DNA of 47,581 nt. It comes from Methanobacteriota archaeon. Its GTDB lineage: Archaea > Methanobacteriota > Methanobacteria > Methanobacteriales > Methanobacteriaceae. Positions 24,874 through 33,712 of the stretch are shown here, one piece after another. The translations under genes were made by a program, and so were the position numbers. Every line of letters begins with the position of its first letter. Positions within the stretch are counted from its first letter, which is position 1. A model generated the notes under the pieces. It saw only the letters and a program-made list of their open reading frames with translations. It was not told the DNA's origin and made no database searches. The stretch spans positions 1 through 47,581 of the forward strand of contig JAEZKE010000125.1 of assembly GCA_023436175.1 (NCBI GenBank). The letters are read 5' to 3'.

Positions 24874-26568
24874 TTATATCTTCTTGTAAACTGCCACATT
24901 TCCAAAATTCTTAATTATTTGATATCCTTTGATGTTTAATTTAGGTTCGCTTAAAGAATCAATATAATAATCTGCGCTCTTGTTTTGTAGATCATTAGCA
25001 AAATCATCTGGATTTTTATAGAATCTTGGGAATCCTGCATTTACTTCTTTTTTAAGATACCAGATAACTGCAGGTGGATAATCTGAACAAATTACTTCAC
25101 TGTTGTAATCTGGATCATATTCTTTAAGCCAGTTACTTGCATCTCCTATATCCATGGTAAATGTTTTTTTAGGAGTGTGTCCAATGTAAGTAACTGTAGC
25201 GGATGATAAAAATATTAATGCAATGATTGAATAAATACCCCATGATTTTAAGTCTTTATTTTTAATTTTAGGTTTTATTTTATTAATAAATTCACTTAAA
25301 CCTAAAATAATGAAATATGCAAGTGCTGGAGCCATTGTAATGAAATATCTATCTACCTTTACTCCCAAAGTACTCTGAAATATTAGATATGCTCCAAACC
25401 ACAAGAGCATCATTAAATCTAAGTCAATATCCTCTATTTTTGGGTTCTTTAATAAATTGTACAACAGACAACATGTTCCAAAAAGAATTATCTCGCTTAA
25501 GAGATACTCTGTGTTATTAAATGTAGATATAACTCCAAAAATTAGAATAATTAGCACTACTATTTTTGCTGTAAGAGCTATCTTCTGTAAATTCTCCTTA
25601 CTTTTGAATTTAGAATTTAAAATTTTATAGATATAAAAAATAAGGCCAGTCAAGCTAACCAAAATAATCAAATAGGCCAAAATAGATGGAAAACCAATAG
25701 AAGGGTTTAATAATTGTTGATAGCTGCCCTGAAAAGGGGATAATGAAATATAATTTGGTATATTTTGAAGATAGTACCAGTAATTAGGGTTATAAGCAAC
25801 ATCTCCTAATCCTTTGGATGTAGAAGTAAGAACATTAGTTAACAAGCTATAAAATGATGAAATTGTTCCTAAATGCATATAAATATATAAAAATCCAGAT
25901 ATCAAAACTATAAGTTCTAATAAGATACCTGTAATAACCTTTTTAATTTTTTGTATTCGTTTTATATTAACGATGGAATAAAAGATTACAGGGAGAATTA
26001 TAAGGCCTGCAGTATACCTTGTAAGGAATGCTAACATGATTAAGGGTATGACAAAGTAAAAGTATTTTGAATTTTTTTTCACCCCTAAAACAGTTAAATA
26101 AATAGCCCATATAGAAAAAGAAACTCCGGGAATATCAATCCCACCTGTAGCAGCCCACGACAGTACAACTGGAAATGATATGAACATTAAGCTGCCAGTA
26201 AAACTTTGAATATTATCAAATCGTTGATTTAACAATAGATATAATCCAAGTACTCCAATTACAAATATTATACTATCTAAAATGAAAATAGCATTAATGG
26301 ATACATATCCTGCTTTAAAGAAAAGTGATGTTAAAAAGGGTATAACCGGAGGGAGGTAGAGTACATTTCCTTTTCCCACACCTGTAAAATATAATGCATT
26401 ATTTAAATAATTAAAAACATCCCAGTAAGGGACACCAATCTTCATTTGGACTTCTAAAAGATAAAAAGTTATCCCTACGGTGATTATGGTTAATATAAAA
26501 AGGGGGTGGCAGCATATTTTGCTTAAATTCGAAGAAGCAGATTTGTAATTCTTTCTTGAACTGTCCAA
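24874..26568 (-). CDS. GT-C (ArnT/PMT-like) membrane glycosyltransferase
   Basis: A 564-residue polytopic protein with about twelve hydrophobic segments and a C-terminal soluble region of about 100 residues. The first loop has VPYWDVFNYLNNALYFTG with Asp50, the canonical GT39 position, and FLTRYTAGLIILP resembles the family's second loop. The start codon is TTG, supported by AGGTGAT just upstream. Expected role: transfer from a polyprenyl-phosphate sugar to an acceptor outside the membrane. It belongs to the minus-strand cluster, 240 bases after the GDP-mannose dehydratase; that gap is AT-rich and shows nothing else. The N-terminal tail (SSRKNYKSASSNLSK) is basic and cytoplasmic by the positive-inside rule. 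Confidence 0.78.
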   Translation of the reverse strand: MDSSRKNYKSASSNLSKICCHPLFILTIITVGITFYLLEVQMKIGVPYWDVFNYLNNALYFTGVGKGNVLYLPPVIPFLTSLFFKAGYVSINAIFILDSIIFVIGVLGLYLLLNQRFDNIQSFTGSLMFISFPVVLSWAATGGIDIPGVSFSIWAIYLTVLGVKKNSKYFYFVIPLIMLAFLTRYTAGLIILPVIFYSIVNIKRIQKIKKVITGILLELIVLISGFLYIYMHLGTISSFYSLLTNVLTSTSKGLGDVAYNPNYWYYLQNIPNYISLSPFQGSYQQLLNPSIGFPSILAYLIILVSLTGLIFYIYKILNSKFKSKENLQKIALTAKIVVLIILIFGVISTFNNTEYLLSEIILFGTCCLLYNLLKNPKIEDIDLDLMMLLWFGAYLIFQSTLGVKVDRYFITMAPALAYFIILGLSEFINKIKPKIKNKDLKSWGIYSIIALIFLSSATVTYIGHTPKKTFTMDIGDASNWLKEYDPDYNSEVICSDYPPAVIWYLKKEVNAGFPRFYKNPDDFANDLQNKSADYYIDSLSEPKLNIKGYQIIKNFGNVAVYKKI

Positions 26569-26810
26569 TTCATCACCTGATAGTTAAAAGTCTTTGAAAA
26601 CGTGATTTTTAAAGTAGAGTCTTAATTAACAATTAAAATTACATGGAAAATCTTATGATTTAATTGTGTTTCTAGGTTTTAGTATTTAATTTTTATCGAT
26701 AAGCAATAACTAATTTTTTAATATCTGAAATTTTAATGTTTTTATAAATGAACTTCTGAAAAAAAATAAGAGTAGGTGGAATAATTTTTGAAATATTTTC
26801 AAAAAGTGTA

Positions 26811-28040
26811 TCAAACCCTGTTTTCTTTTTTCAAGTAGTAATTTAACTGATCTTTTAGGATATAATTTAGTCTATACTTAAGTTTAGCACCTAATTTTTG
26901 AATCTTTTCAGTATTTGCAAGTAAAATGGGGACTTCTGCCGGTCTAAATCTATCTGCATTAAATTCTACTTTCACTTTTCCTTTATCAGTGCAGATGCAA
27001 ATTCCTTTATCTTTAAGTGTATATTCTATTTCTCCTTTTAGGATCATTCTATCTGTCACTGTTTTTTCAAAATCAATTCCAAAAATTTTAGAATTATCAG
27101 GTGAAGTTGGTTCTTTAATTATTTTTTCCCCATTGAATGTTTCTATTTTGTTTATATGCCATCCTGATTCCTGTAAGCCTAATAATATGTAACTTAAAAC
27201 AGAATTTGTTCTCATTGAACCTTGATTGTATACTTCTCCACTTTTACCTTTTTCAGCAAGAAGTATGTATCCGTTAACTATGTCTTTAACATGTGACCAG
27301 TCCCTGAACGCATTAACATTCCCTATACTTATTTTATCTATTTCACCGAATTTTAATTTCATTATCTGGTCGGCTATAACAGATGTAACAAACATGGGTC
27401 CTCTTCCAGCCCCTTCATGGTTAAAAGCACGGGATACTACATTATTCAATCCATAGGAATGGTAATAATTCCTCATTAAATGGTCGCCATAGACTTTAGA
27501 GACAGCATAAGGGGACATTGGACGTAATGGATTAGTTTCTTTTATTGGGACTTCAGGAATGTTTTCAACTTCGGGAAATATGGAATGATATTTTCTCTGT
27601 GCCTGCTCGTGATGCTTATTGGATGATATAACCAGCCCATACTCTTCGCTGGAACCTGCAAAAATAATTCTCGCATCTATATCCTTTATTCTCACAGCAT
27701 CTAATAAGTTTGCAGTTCCTATGCAGTTTATTTGTTGTGTTTCCAGTGAATTTTCAAATGATCTTGGAACAAATGATTGAGCAGCTAAGTGAAAAATAAA
27801 ATCAGGTTCTGATTCATCAAATGCATTTGCAAGTGAAGTAATATCAGTTAAATCTCCACCAATCAGATTAACATTATCTATAATTCCTTTATCAATCAGA
27901 TTTTTAATTTTTTCTCCATCTGCTCTCTTTCTAATTAATCCAAAGACATTAGCTTCTTTATTTATCAAATCTTCCCCTAAATAGGGACCTACAAATCCGC
28001 CTATTCCTGTTATTAATATATTTTTACCTTTCCAATTCAT
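26811..28040 (-). CDS. GDP-mannose 4,6-dehydratase-like NAD-dependent dehydratase
   Basis: A 409-residue extended SDR enzyme. The Rossmann motif ITGIGGFVGPYLGEDL is near residue 9, the active site shows AGSSEEYG then MSPYAVSKVYGDHLMR (Tyr-x3-Lys), and the substrate region has SRAFNHEGAGRGPMFVTS and RFRPAEVPILLANTEKI, typical of GDP-mannose 4,6-dehydratases. The product, GDP-4-keto-6-deoxymannose, leads to GDP-rhamnose, fucose or perosamine; no follow-up reductase is obvious in the window. It is longer than usual (about 340) through a C-terminal amphipathic tail and loops. GAGGGGC precedes the ATG, which shares ATGA with a small upstream ORF. A UDP-sugar dehydratase role is possible. Confidence 0.75.
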   Translation of the reverse strand: MNWKGKNILITGIGGFVGPYLGEDLINKEANVFGLIRKRADGEKIKNLIDKGIIDNVNLIGGDLTDITSLANAFDESEPDFIFHLAAQSFVPRSFENSLETQQINCIGTANLLDAVRIKDIDARIIFAGSSEEYGLVISSNKHHEQAQRKYHSIFPEVENIPEVPIKETNPLRPMSPYAVSKVYGDHLMRNYYHSYGLNNVVSRAFNHEGAGRGPMFVTSVIADQIMKLKFGEIDKISIGNVNAFRDWSHVKDIVNGYILLAEKGKSGEVYNQGSMRTNSVLSYILLGLQESGWHINKIETFNGEKIIKEPTSPDNSKIFGIDFEKTVTDRMILKGEIEYTLKDKGICICTDKGKVKVEFNADRFRPAEVPILLANTEKIQKLGAKLKYRLNYILKDQLNYYLKKENRV

Positions 28041-28126
28041 TTAAGCCCCTCGTAATTAAATTTAATCTTAAACAAAGTGGTTTTTGTGTGAGTTATTTTA
28101 ACTTTTATGATTGTTGGGTCTGACAT
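28037..28126 (-). CDS. Small ORF translationally coupled to the GDP-mannose dehydratase gene
   Basis: A 29-codon reading frame begins with ATG at 28126, preceded by the strong site GGGAGAA. It encodes MSDPTIIKVKITHTKTTLFK and ends EGLK, its TGA overlapping the ATG of the dehydratase as ATGA. The frame is open further upstream without an ATG back to about 28235 (it reads NTCEGWTCIDTLIYKTIDKK), so this may instead be the tail of a decayed larger gene. No family recognised. The overlap and binding site argue that it is, or recently was, translated. Confidence 0.4.
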   Translation of the reverse strand: MSDPTIIKVKITHTKTTLFKIKFNYEGLK

Positions 28127-28269
28127 TTCTCCCGATTTTTTATCAATGGTTTTGTAAATGAGAGTATCGATGCATGTCCATCCTTCACATGTATTCTGCA
28201 GAGAATTTATATTATTATTTAGATATTTATTATTAATTAATGTTACTAATTACTTACTAATATTTACAT

Positions 28270-29340
28270 TCAATGTATTAACTCTAAATATAACTTCCTT
28301 GTTTTATCTCCAACAAATTCCCAGCTTGTTTTTTTGATAAAATACCTGCATTTTTCCTTAAGATGGTCCTGCTTTTCACCACTGTTTATAAGCCCCTTTA
28401 TTTTTTCCAGTAAATCACGCTTATTTTCACTTTTAAAAAGTTCTATGCAATTATATTCATTTTTTATTTCCTTAAAATAATTTAAATCAGATGTTATAGT
28501 TGGAACTTGGTAGCTTAGGGCTATATTAAGGGCTGCAGATGAAACAATCCATCGATAAGGATACAAAAAAATGTCAGTTGCATTTGCAACGACTGTTAAT
28601 TTTTCTTCATCTACAAAACCAAAGAATTTCACATTATTTTCTAATTTTGCAGATGATATTTTATCTTTCAAAATGTTTTTATATTCAATTTGTTCTTTAG
28701 TTTTAGACACACCGGCTATAATCAGAATATAGTCTTCACCAAGTTCAGGTAAAATATCAATAACGAGATCATGCCCCTTATTTAAACCTATAAATCCAAA
28801 AATAGTCAATATTTTCTTGTTTGATACCCCTAACATGTTTTTACATAGTTTTTTATCGATTATTTTACTTTTTAAAGTGCCTAAAGGAATTAAAGATAAC
28901 TTATCTTTTTTTACTCCACTTTCTTCCATAGAATTTATTAAGTTACTGTTATGGGCAATTAATTTGTCAGAAAGGTCTAAAAATTTAATAACTAGTTTAT
29001 CTATCACTGAATTTGAGTCTATTTCATGTGCAGTTGTAATTATTTTATTCTTCCTCCAGAATTTCAGGAAAAATATTACTAATGGAAAATAACTAAGTGA
29101 AAAGTTAGGTATGAATGGGCCAAATAAATCACTGTGGTACTGAATATGCGTGATTTGATCTTTCTGGATATTTTTTAACAATTTAAGAAAATAAAAGGGA
29201 TTTTTTGACCCTGATTTTTTAACTGCACATATATTAACCTTAATATCCTCGTGTTTATTTAATTCATCAACCAAGAGTCTGGAGGTAGCAGCTATTCCAC
29301 ATTCTCTATTCCAGCTGGTAACAAAATTAATTTTAGCCAT
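28270..29340 (-). CDS. GT4-like glycosyltransferase lacking the E-x7-E motif
   Basis: A 356-residue GT-B protein. N-terminal INFVTSWNRECGIAATSRLL, then HIQYHSDLFGPFIP, KLIAHNSNL, LIPLGTLKS, IFGFIGLNKGHD and LYPYRWIVSSAALNIALSYQ. In place of the normal E-x7-E acidic pair this protein has YRWIVSSAALN, the pattern of a GT4 subgroup with (Y/R)-x-S-(G/S)-A motifs. AGGTGA before the ATG supports the start. It follows the GT2 gene by 19 bases and is surely cotranscribed with it. Role: sugar addition to a cytoplasmic glycan precursor. Donor unknown. Confidence 0.78.
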   Translation of the reverse strand: MAKINFVTSWNRECGIAATSRLLVDELNKHEDIKVNICAVKKSGSKNPFYFLKLLKNIQKDQITHIQYHSDLFGPFIPNFSLSYFPLVIFFLKFWRKNKIITTAHEIDSNSVIDKLVIKFLDLSDKLIAHNSNLINSMEESGVKKDKLSLIPLGTLKSKIIDKKLCKNMLGVSNKKILTIFGFIGLNKGHDLVIDILPELGEDYILIIAGVSKTKEQIEYKNILKDKISSAKLENNVKFFGFVDEEKLTVVANATDIFLYPYRWIVSSAALNIALSYQVPTITSDLNYFKEIKNEYNCIELFKSENKRDLLEKIKGLINSGEKQDHLKEKCRYFIKKTSWEFVGDKTRKLYLELIH

Positions 29341-29359
29341 TTTTTCACCTGTTAATTAA

Positions 29360-30367
29360 TTATTTAGTGAAAATACCATTTTTTATCCCTTTTAAAAAGT
29401 AATTACTGTGTTTTAAGTTTTTTTTGTATAAACCATACATTGTATATTTGCATGTTAAGTTCCAAAAATAGAATCCGAAAAAGAGCAGTAGAAAAGATAT
29501 ATATTCCATTTTACTTGCATATTCTTGCATGAACCAGAACTTATTCCGCGTATAATAATACAGTTTAGTTGGATCATCTGTTGATGCTGAAACTTTATGC
29601 CATATTTTAGCTTTTGGAACGTATAATGACTTGTATCCTGCTTTACAGCCCCTCTTACACAGATCTGCTTCTTCCCAGTAAGCAAAATATTTTGTATCAA
29701 AAAGGCCTATTTTTTCTAAAACTTCTCTTTTTATAAGTAAACAGGAACCTTCACCATATTCTACAGTTTTTATTTTATCATATTGGCCACTATCAACTTC
29801 ATTTACTCCAATTGACTGAGACTGCCCTCTAAGCATATTCAGGGTTCCACCGGCGAAATTTATAACATTTTGTTTGTTGTTAAAATTGTAGTAATATATT
29901 TTTGGACCTGCAAATCCAATATCATAGCTACTTTCGGAAACTTTAATTAGTTCCGCTAAAAAATCACTGTCAACTACGGTATCATTATTTAAAAGCAAAA
30001 TATAGTCTGAATTTAAATTATTTAACACATATCTTATCCCAATATTGTTTCCTTCTGCAAATCCATAGTTTTTCCCGTTTTTAATCAGCACAATGCCTGT
30101 AAAATTAATTTTTTCAAATTCTTCTTTTGTGTGTTCAACAATTTTAAGTGGTTTATTCCTTTTTGAATATTTAAAAAAATCAGATTTGACTTCAATTTTA
30201 CCTTTACAATACAATCTTATTTTTTCTATAGAATTATCAGATGATGCATTGTCAACAACAAGTATATTATAATTAGGATATGTAATTTGACGTAAGGATT
30301 CAAGGCATTCTATGGTATCTTCAGAACCATTCCAGTTTAGGATTATTACAGCAACTTTGGGGCTCAT
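29360..30367 (-). CDS. Family 2 glycosyltransferase (rhamnosyltransferase-like), paralogue 1 of 3
   Basis: A 335-residue GT-A enzyme. VAVIILNWNGSEDTIECLES opens the nucleotide-binding domain, VVDNASSDNS follows, and the metal-site region is LLLNNDTVVDSDFLAELIK. FAYWEEADLCKRG and AKIWHKVSAST are typical of WbbL-like transferases. One or two hydrophobic segments near the C-terminus may attach it to the membrane. An insertion of about 45 residues after the second strand (YCKGKIEVKSDFFKY and onward) is shared with the genes at 32570 and 33713. I chose the ATG at 30367, which has AGGAT at a normal distance; an ATG at 30376 is too close to it. Confidence 0.85.
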   Translation of the reverse strand: MSPKVAVIILNWNGSEDTIECLESLRQITYPNYNILVVDNASSDNSIEKIRLYCKGKIEVKSDFFKYSKRNKPLKIVEHTKEEFEKINFTGIVLIKNGKNYGFAEGNNIGIRYVLNNLNSDYILLLNNDTVVDSDFLAELIKVSESSYDIGFAGPKIYYYNFNNKQNVINFAGGTLNMLRGQSQSIGVNEVDSGQYDKIKTVEYGEGSCLLIKREVLEKIGLFDTKYFAYWEEADLCKRGCKAGYKSLYVPKAKIWHKVSASTDDPTKLYYYTRNKFWFMQEYASKMEYISFLLLFFGFYFWNLTCKYTMYGLYKKNLKHSNYFLKGIKNGIFTK

Positions 30368-30387
30368 ATTTATCATATCCTAACTTT

Positions 30388-30996
30388 TTACTGGAAAAAC
30401 ATCTTTTTAGACGTATCTAATGTATATTTGACTTGAGGTCTATTTTTTATGAATTTTGCAGGAACACCACCGACCATTGTCCAGGGTTCAACATCTTTTG
30501 TCACCACAGCTCCAGATGCGATTACCGCACCTTTCCCAATTTTTACTCCAGGAAGTATTGTAACTCTAGTGCCTATATAAGCCCAATCTTCAATAAAAAC
30601 GGGATTTCCAAGGCTTCCAAAATTAGAATCTTCTATATCATGTTCTACTGTAAATATTCGAACTTCTGCAGAAATGTTAACATTGTTACCAATATATAAT
30701 CCATAGCGGCCGTCTAAAAATGCGTTGTTCCCTATTATTGAATTATGTCCAATGTCTACTTTTACAGGTTCAAAAAATAGGCATTTCCAGTAAATTATAG
30801 AATCTTTGGGAATTTTAACTTTGAAAAATTTTCTATATAACATATTTCTTATCATGTGAGAAGGTATATAACCTGTTAAAGCTGCTAAAAATAATTTAAA
30901 ATTACTTAAAAATTTATATAATGAATTAAAAATATTTGAAATTGTATAGGTGATCCTATTTTTAAGTATTAGTTTTTTTGCGCTTTTATTAATCAT
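30388..30996 (-). CDS. Hexapeptide-repeat O-acetyltransferase
   Basis: A 202-residue protein. An N-terminal hydrophobic or amphipathic stretch of about 50 residues is followed by hexapeptide turns (VDIGHNSIIGNNAFL, YIGNNVNISAEVRIF), the catalytic loop TVEHDIEDSN, and YIGTRVTILPGVKIGKGAVIASGAVV, closing with GGVPAKFIKNRP. This is the maltose/galactoside O-acetyltransferase type, acting on a sugar hydroxyl with acetyl-CoA. It lies 20 bases before the GT2 start on the same strand, so it probably decorates the sugar that this cluster adds. Acceptor unknown. Confidence 0.85.
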   Translation of the reverse strand: MINKSAKKLILKNRITYTISNIFNSLYKFLSNFKLFLAALTGYIPSHMIRNMLYRKFFKVKIPKDSIIYWKCLFFEPVKVDIGHNSIIGNNAFLDGRYGLYIGNNVNISAEVRIFTVEHDIEDSNFGSLGNPVFIEDWAYIGTRVTILPGVKIGKGAVIASGAVVTKDVEPWTMVGGVPAKFIKNRPQVKYTLDTSKKMFFQ

Positions 30997-31208
30997 ACTG
31001 CCATCTCTTTAGCATTGAAAGAATATACTATTAGTTAGTATGTACTTTATATCATAAATAATTAGTAGAATATTATGCCCTAATGTTTGTGTTTATTTTT
31101 GATATTATATCCTTTAAAAAAAGGTTATTTGTAATTTAAAAGGATTGCATAACTCATTTAATGGATTTCACGTGATTTAATGGCCAATAATTACTTAAAT
31201 AAGTTTTG

Positions 31209-32438
31209 TTAGTTTTCAGATGATATATGAATATCTATAGCACGGTTTAAATGATCTAATAATCTTTTTCCAGCGTGTTTAACAGTCCAAAATTTTTGGA
31301 CTGTGCTTATAGCATTTTTTGACATTTCACGTCTTTTTTCAGAATCTGTTAAAAGTGCAACAATAGCCTGTGCAAATAGTGTTTCGTCTCTGTCAACTAG
31401 CAATCCTGTTTCATCATTTGATAAAGTTTCTCTTACGCCTCCCTCTTTAACAGCAACAACAGGGGTCCCGCAACTCATGGATTCAATTGGAATTAACCCA
31501 AAAGGTTCAAGATACGGTGCATAAATAATTATTTTTGCTTTATTATATAATTTTGTTAATTCTTTGTCATTTACTAAGTCTAAAATTGTTAATTTAACTT
31601 CTAACTTATTTGCAAGATTTTCTATGTAATTTTTCCATTCTACAGGAGAATGGTTGGATACTATAATGAATTTTGGACGTATTTTTTCTTTTATTAAGGC
31701 TAAAGATCGTATTGTAAAGTCATAGCCTTTAGTGGGAGTACATGAGCCTACAGACAGCACGAAATCTTCAGAGGGCATATTTAATGGTTTGAACATATCT
31801 GTATCAATCCCAAGATATGAAACAAACGAGTTCAATCCGTATGTTCTTAAAATAGATTCCCTTGAAAAATAGGAATTTGATAGAATATAACCTGCGTGTT
31901 TAGCATTTATGCTGTCAATCTTGAAAGTATTATTTAAATTGTGCTGATTGAACGCTTTTTTAATGAAATTAGAATGTTTTAGGGTGTCATTTGAAATTTC
32001 TTCAAGGATTTTATCATTTCGCAGTGGTTGTTGACAGTAGTAAACAGCGGGTATTTTGATGTATTTAAGAATAAATGGGGACATTGTAAATCGATCCTGT
32101 TCACTTAAAACTACATCGTAACTTCTATCGTTAATGGAAGTGGCAATATCTTTTTGTGAGGATTCGAGATCTTTAATTGATATCAACTCAGTATTTGGAG
32201 TTTTAGGGTTAAGTTTAGAATAAACCCATGACTTTAAAGAACCAGTTTTTACAGGAAATACTTTGAATTCATTTACCATTTCCGCAAGGGGTAAGAATGT
32301 TTCATTTGCAGTTTCAGGAACAAAAACATCAATTTCATGCCCCTGAGAAACTAAATAGTTAACATGATCATATAATGCTCTTTTAGCTCCTCCTGAAGGT
32401 AAATTATGAAAAATAGCGATTTTTAATGTTTCTTTCAT
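31209..32438 (-). CDS. GT4-family glycosyltransferase
   Basis: A 409-residue GT-B enzyme. N-terminus IAIFHNLPSGGAKRALYDHV carries the acceptor-side Gly-Gly; VYYCQQPLR, SYLGIDTDMFKPL, LSVGSCTPTKGYDF and LEPFGLIPIESMSCGTPVV (E-x7-E intact) follow. GAGGGAT before the ATG fixes the start. A perfect 21-bp inverted repeat lies within the coding DNA at 31283-31303. About 210 bases of AT-rich spacer separate it from the downstream acetyltransferase, which may have its own promoter. Predicted cytoplasmic glycosyltransferase; donor unknown. Confidence 0.85.
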   Translation of the reverse strand: MKETLKIAIFHNLPSGGAKRALYDHVNYLVSQGHEIDVFVPETANETFLPLAEMVNEFKVFPVKTGSLKSWVYSKLNPKTPNTELISIKDLESSQKDIATSINDRSYDVVLSEQDRFTMSPFILKYIKIPAVYYCQQPLRNDKILEEISNDTLKHSNFIKKAFNQHNLNNTFKIDSINAKHAGYILSNSYFSRESILRTYGLNSFVSYLGIDTDMFKPLNMPSEDFVLSVGSCTPTKGYDFTIRSLALIKEKIRPKFIIVSNHSPVEWKNYIENLANKLEVKLTILDLVNDKELTKLYNKAKIIIYAPYLEPFGLIPIESMSCGTPVVAVKEGGVRETLSNDETGLLVDRDETLFAQAIVALLTDSEKRREMSKNAISTVQKFWTVKHAGKRLLDHLNRAIDIHISSEN

Positions 32439-32569
32439 TATTATCCCTCATGATGCAATGTTAATTTTACTTTCTGTAAACTCTCTGTTTTGGAGTAGTC
32501 TGTATATCCTATATTTTTGAGTTTAAAACTTTAAATTTAATTTTAAGATATTTATCAGCTTGTGAAGCA

Positions 32570-33688
32570 TTAATCAAGGTTTTTCAGCTGATCATTACCA
32601 TAATTAACATCATCTTTCTTTAAATCACACTTCTTATTGGCCCTGATTGGAGTACTATGTAATTTAAAGCCGCTGATAAATCCTTTTAAATATGGATTAA
32701 ACCCTCCCCTTAAATCTCGATTGAGTATATAAGAGATTATTTGTGGTAAAAATATAAATACAAGAAAATATGGCAAAAATTTAAAGTAACTGTGCTTATT
32801 AATATTTTGCTGCATAAAATAAATCCTGTTTCGAGTACAATAGTAATTTTTAAGATAATTTGAACTCGAAACGCTTACCTTGTGCCAAATTTTTGACTTA
32901 AACGCATAAACTGATTTATATCCTAATTTTCTCCCTCTAAAGCACCAGTCAACATCTTCCCAGTACATAAAATAATTTATATTTAACATCCCAATTTTAT
33001 CAAGCACTTCTCTTTTACAGAGTATGCAGGAACCTGTGATATAATCTAATTCGCAGTTTTGATCATATTTTCCATCGTCTTCCTGATTTAAACCAATTTC
33101 AATTGCAATAATTTGTTTAAAATCTATTTTTCCTCCACCTGCTGCCTGTATAACTTCTTTCCTGTCATAGAAATATGTTTTTGGTCCTACAAAGCCTATT
33201 TTTTCATCTTTTTCGGCTACTTTTATTAATTCTGTGAGGAAATCAGGGTCCACGACTGTATCATTGTTTAGTAAAAGAATATAATTAGATTTAAGGATAT
33301 CCATTGCATATTTAATCCCAATGTTATTCCCACCTGCAAAACCATAATTTTCATTATTCTTTACTAAAATAATCTTCTTATTTGGTAATAGATTAGAAAT
33401 CTCTTTTTGATCTTTTTGTGCAGTTTCAAATTCATTTTCACTGTATTCATATATTTTTAGAGGTTTATTGGATGTAGTGTACTGGAAAAAATTAGATTTT
33501 ACTTCTATTTCTCCTTTACAATATCTTTTTATTTTCTCTATAGAATTATCATGGGAATTATTATCCACTATTAGGACATTGTAATTGAGATAATTAATCT
33601 GGTAAATTGATTCTAAACATTCTATAGTATCTTCAGAACCATTCCAGTTTAAAATAATTATAGCAACCTTATTTTTTGTTTTTTTCAT
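32570..33688 (-). CDS. Family 2 glycosyltransferase (rhamnosyltransferase-like), paralogue 2 of 3
   Basis: A 372-residue GT-A enzyme. VAIIILNWNGSEDTIECLES at the N-terminus, VDNNSHDNSIEKIK next, and LLLNNDTVVDPDFLTELIK at the metal site. NYFMYWEDVDWCFRGRKLGY and KSKIWHKVSVSS match WbbL-like enzymes. It has the same long insertion (YCKGEIEVKSNFFQYTTSNK) as its two paralogues. A hydrophobic segment near residues 310-330 suggests membrane association, and the C-terminus is basic. Binding site only moderate (AGGTT). Closest to the gene at 29360 by shared phrases. Sugar unknown. Confidence 0.85.
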   Translation of the reverse strand: MKKTKNKVAIIILNWNGSEDTIECLESIYQINYLNYNVLIVDNNSHDNSIEKIKRYCKGEIEVKSNFFQYTTSNKPLKIYEYSENEFETAQKDQKEISNLLPNKKIILVKNNENYGFAGGNNIGIKYAMDILKSNYILLLNNDTVVDPDFLTELIKVAEKDEKIGFVGPKTYFYDRKEVIQAAGGGKIDFKQIIAIEIGLNQEDDGKYDQNCELDYITGSCILCKREVLDKIGMLNINYFMYWEDVDWCFRGRKLGYKSVYAFKSKIWHKVSVSSSNYLKNYYCTRNRIYFMQQNINKHSYFKFLPYFLVFIFLPQIISYILNRDLRGGFNPYLKGFISGFKLHSTPIRANKKCDLKKDDVNYGNDQLKNLD

Positions 33689-33712
33689 AGTATAACCTTC
33701 GAATAGATAAAC

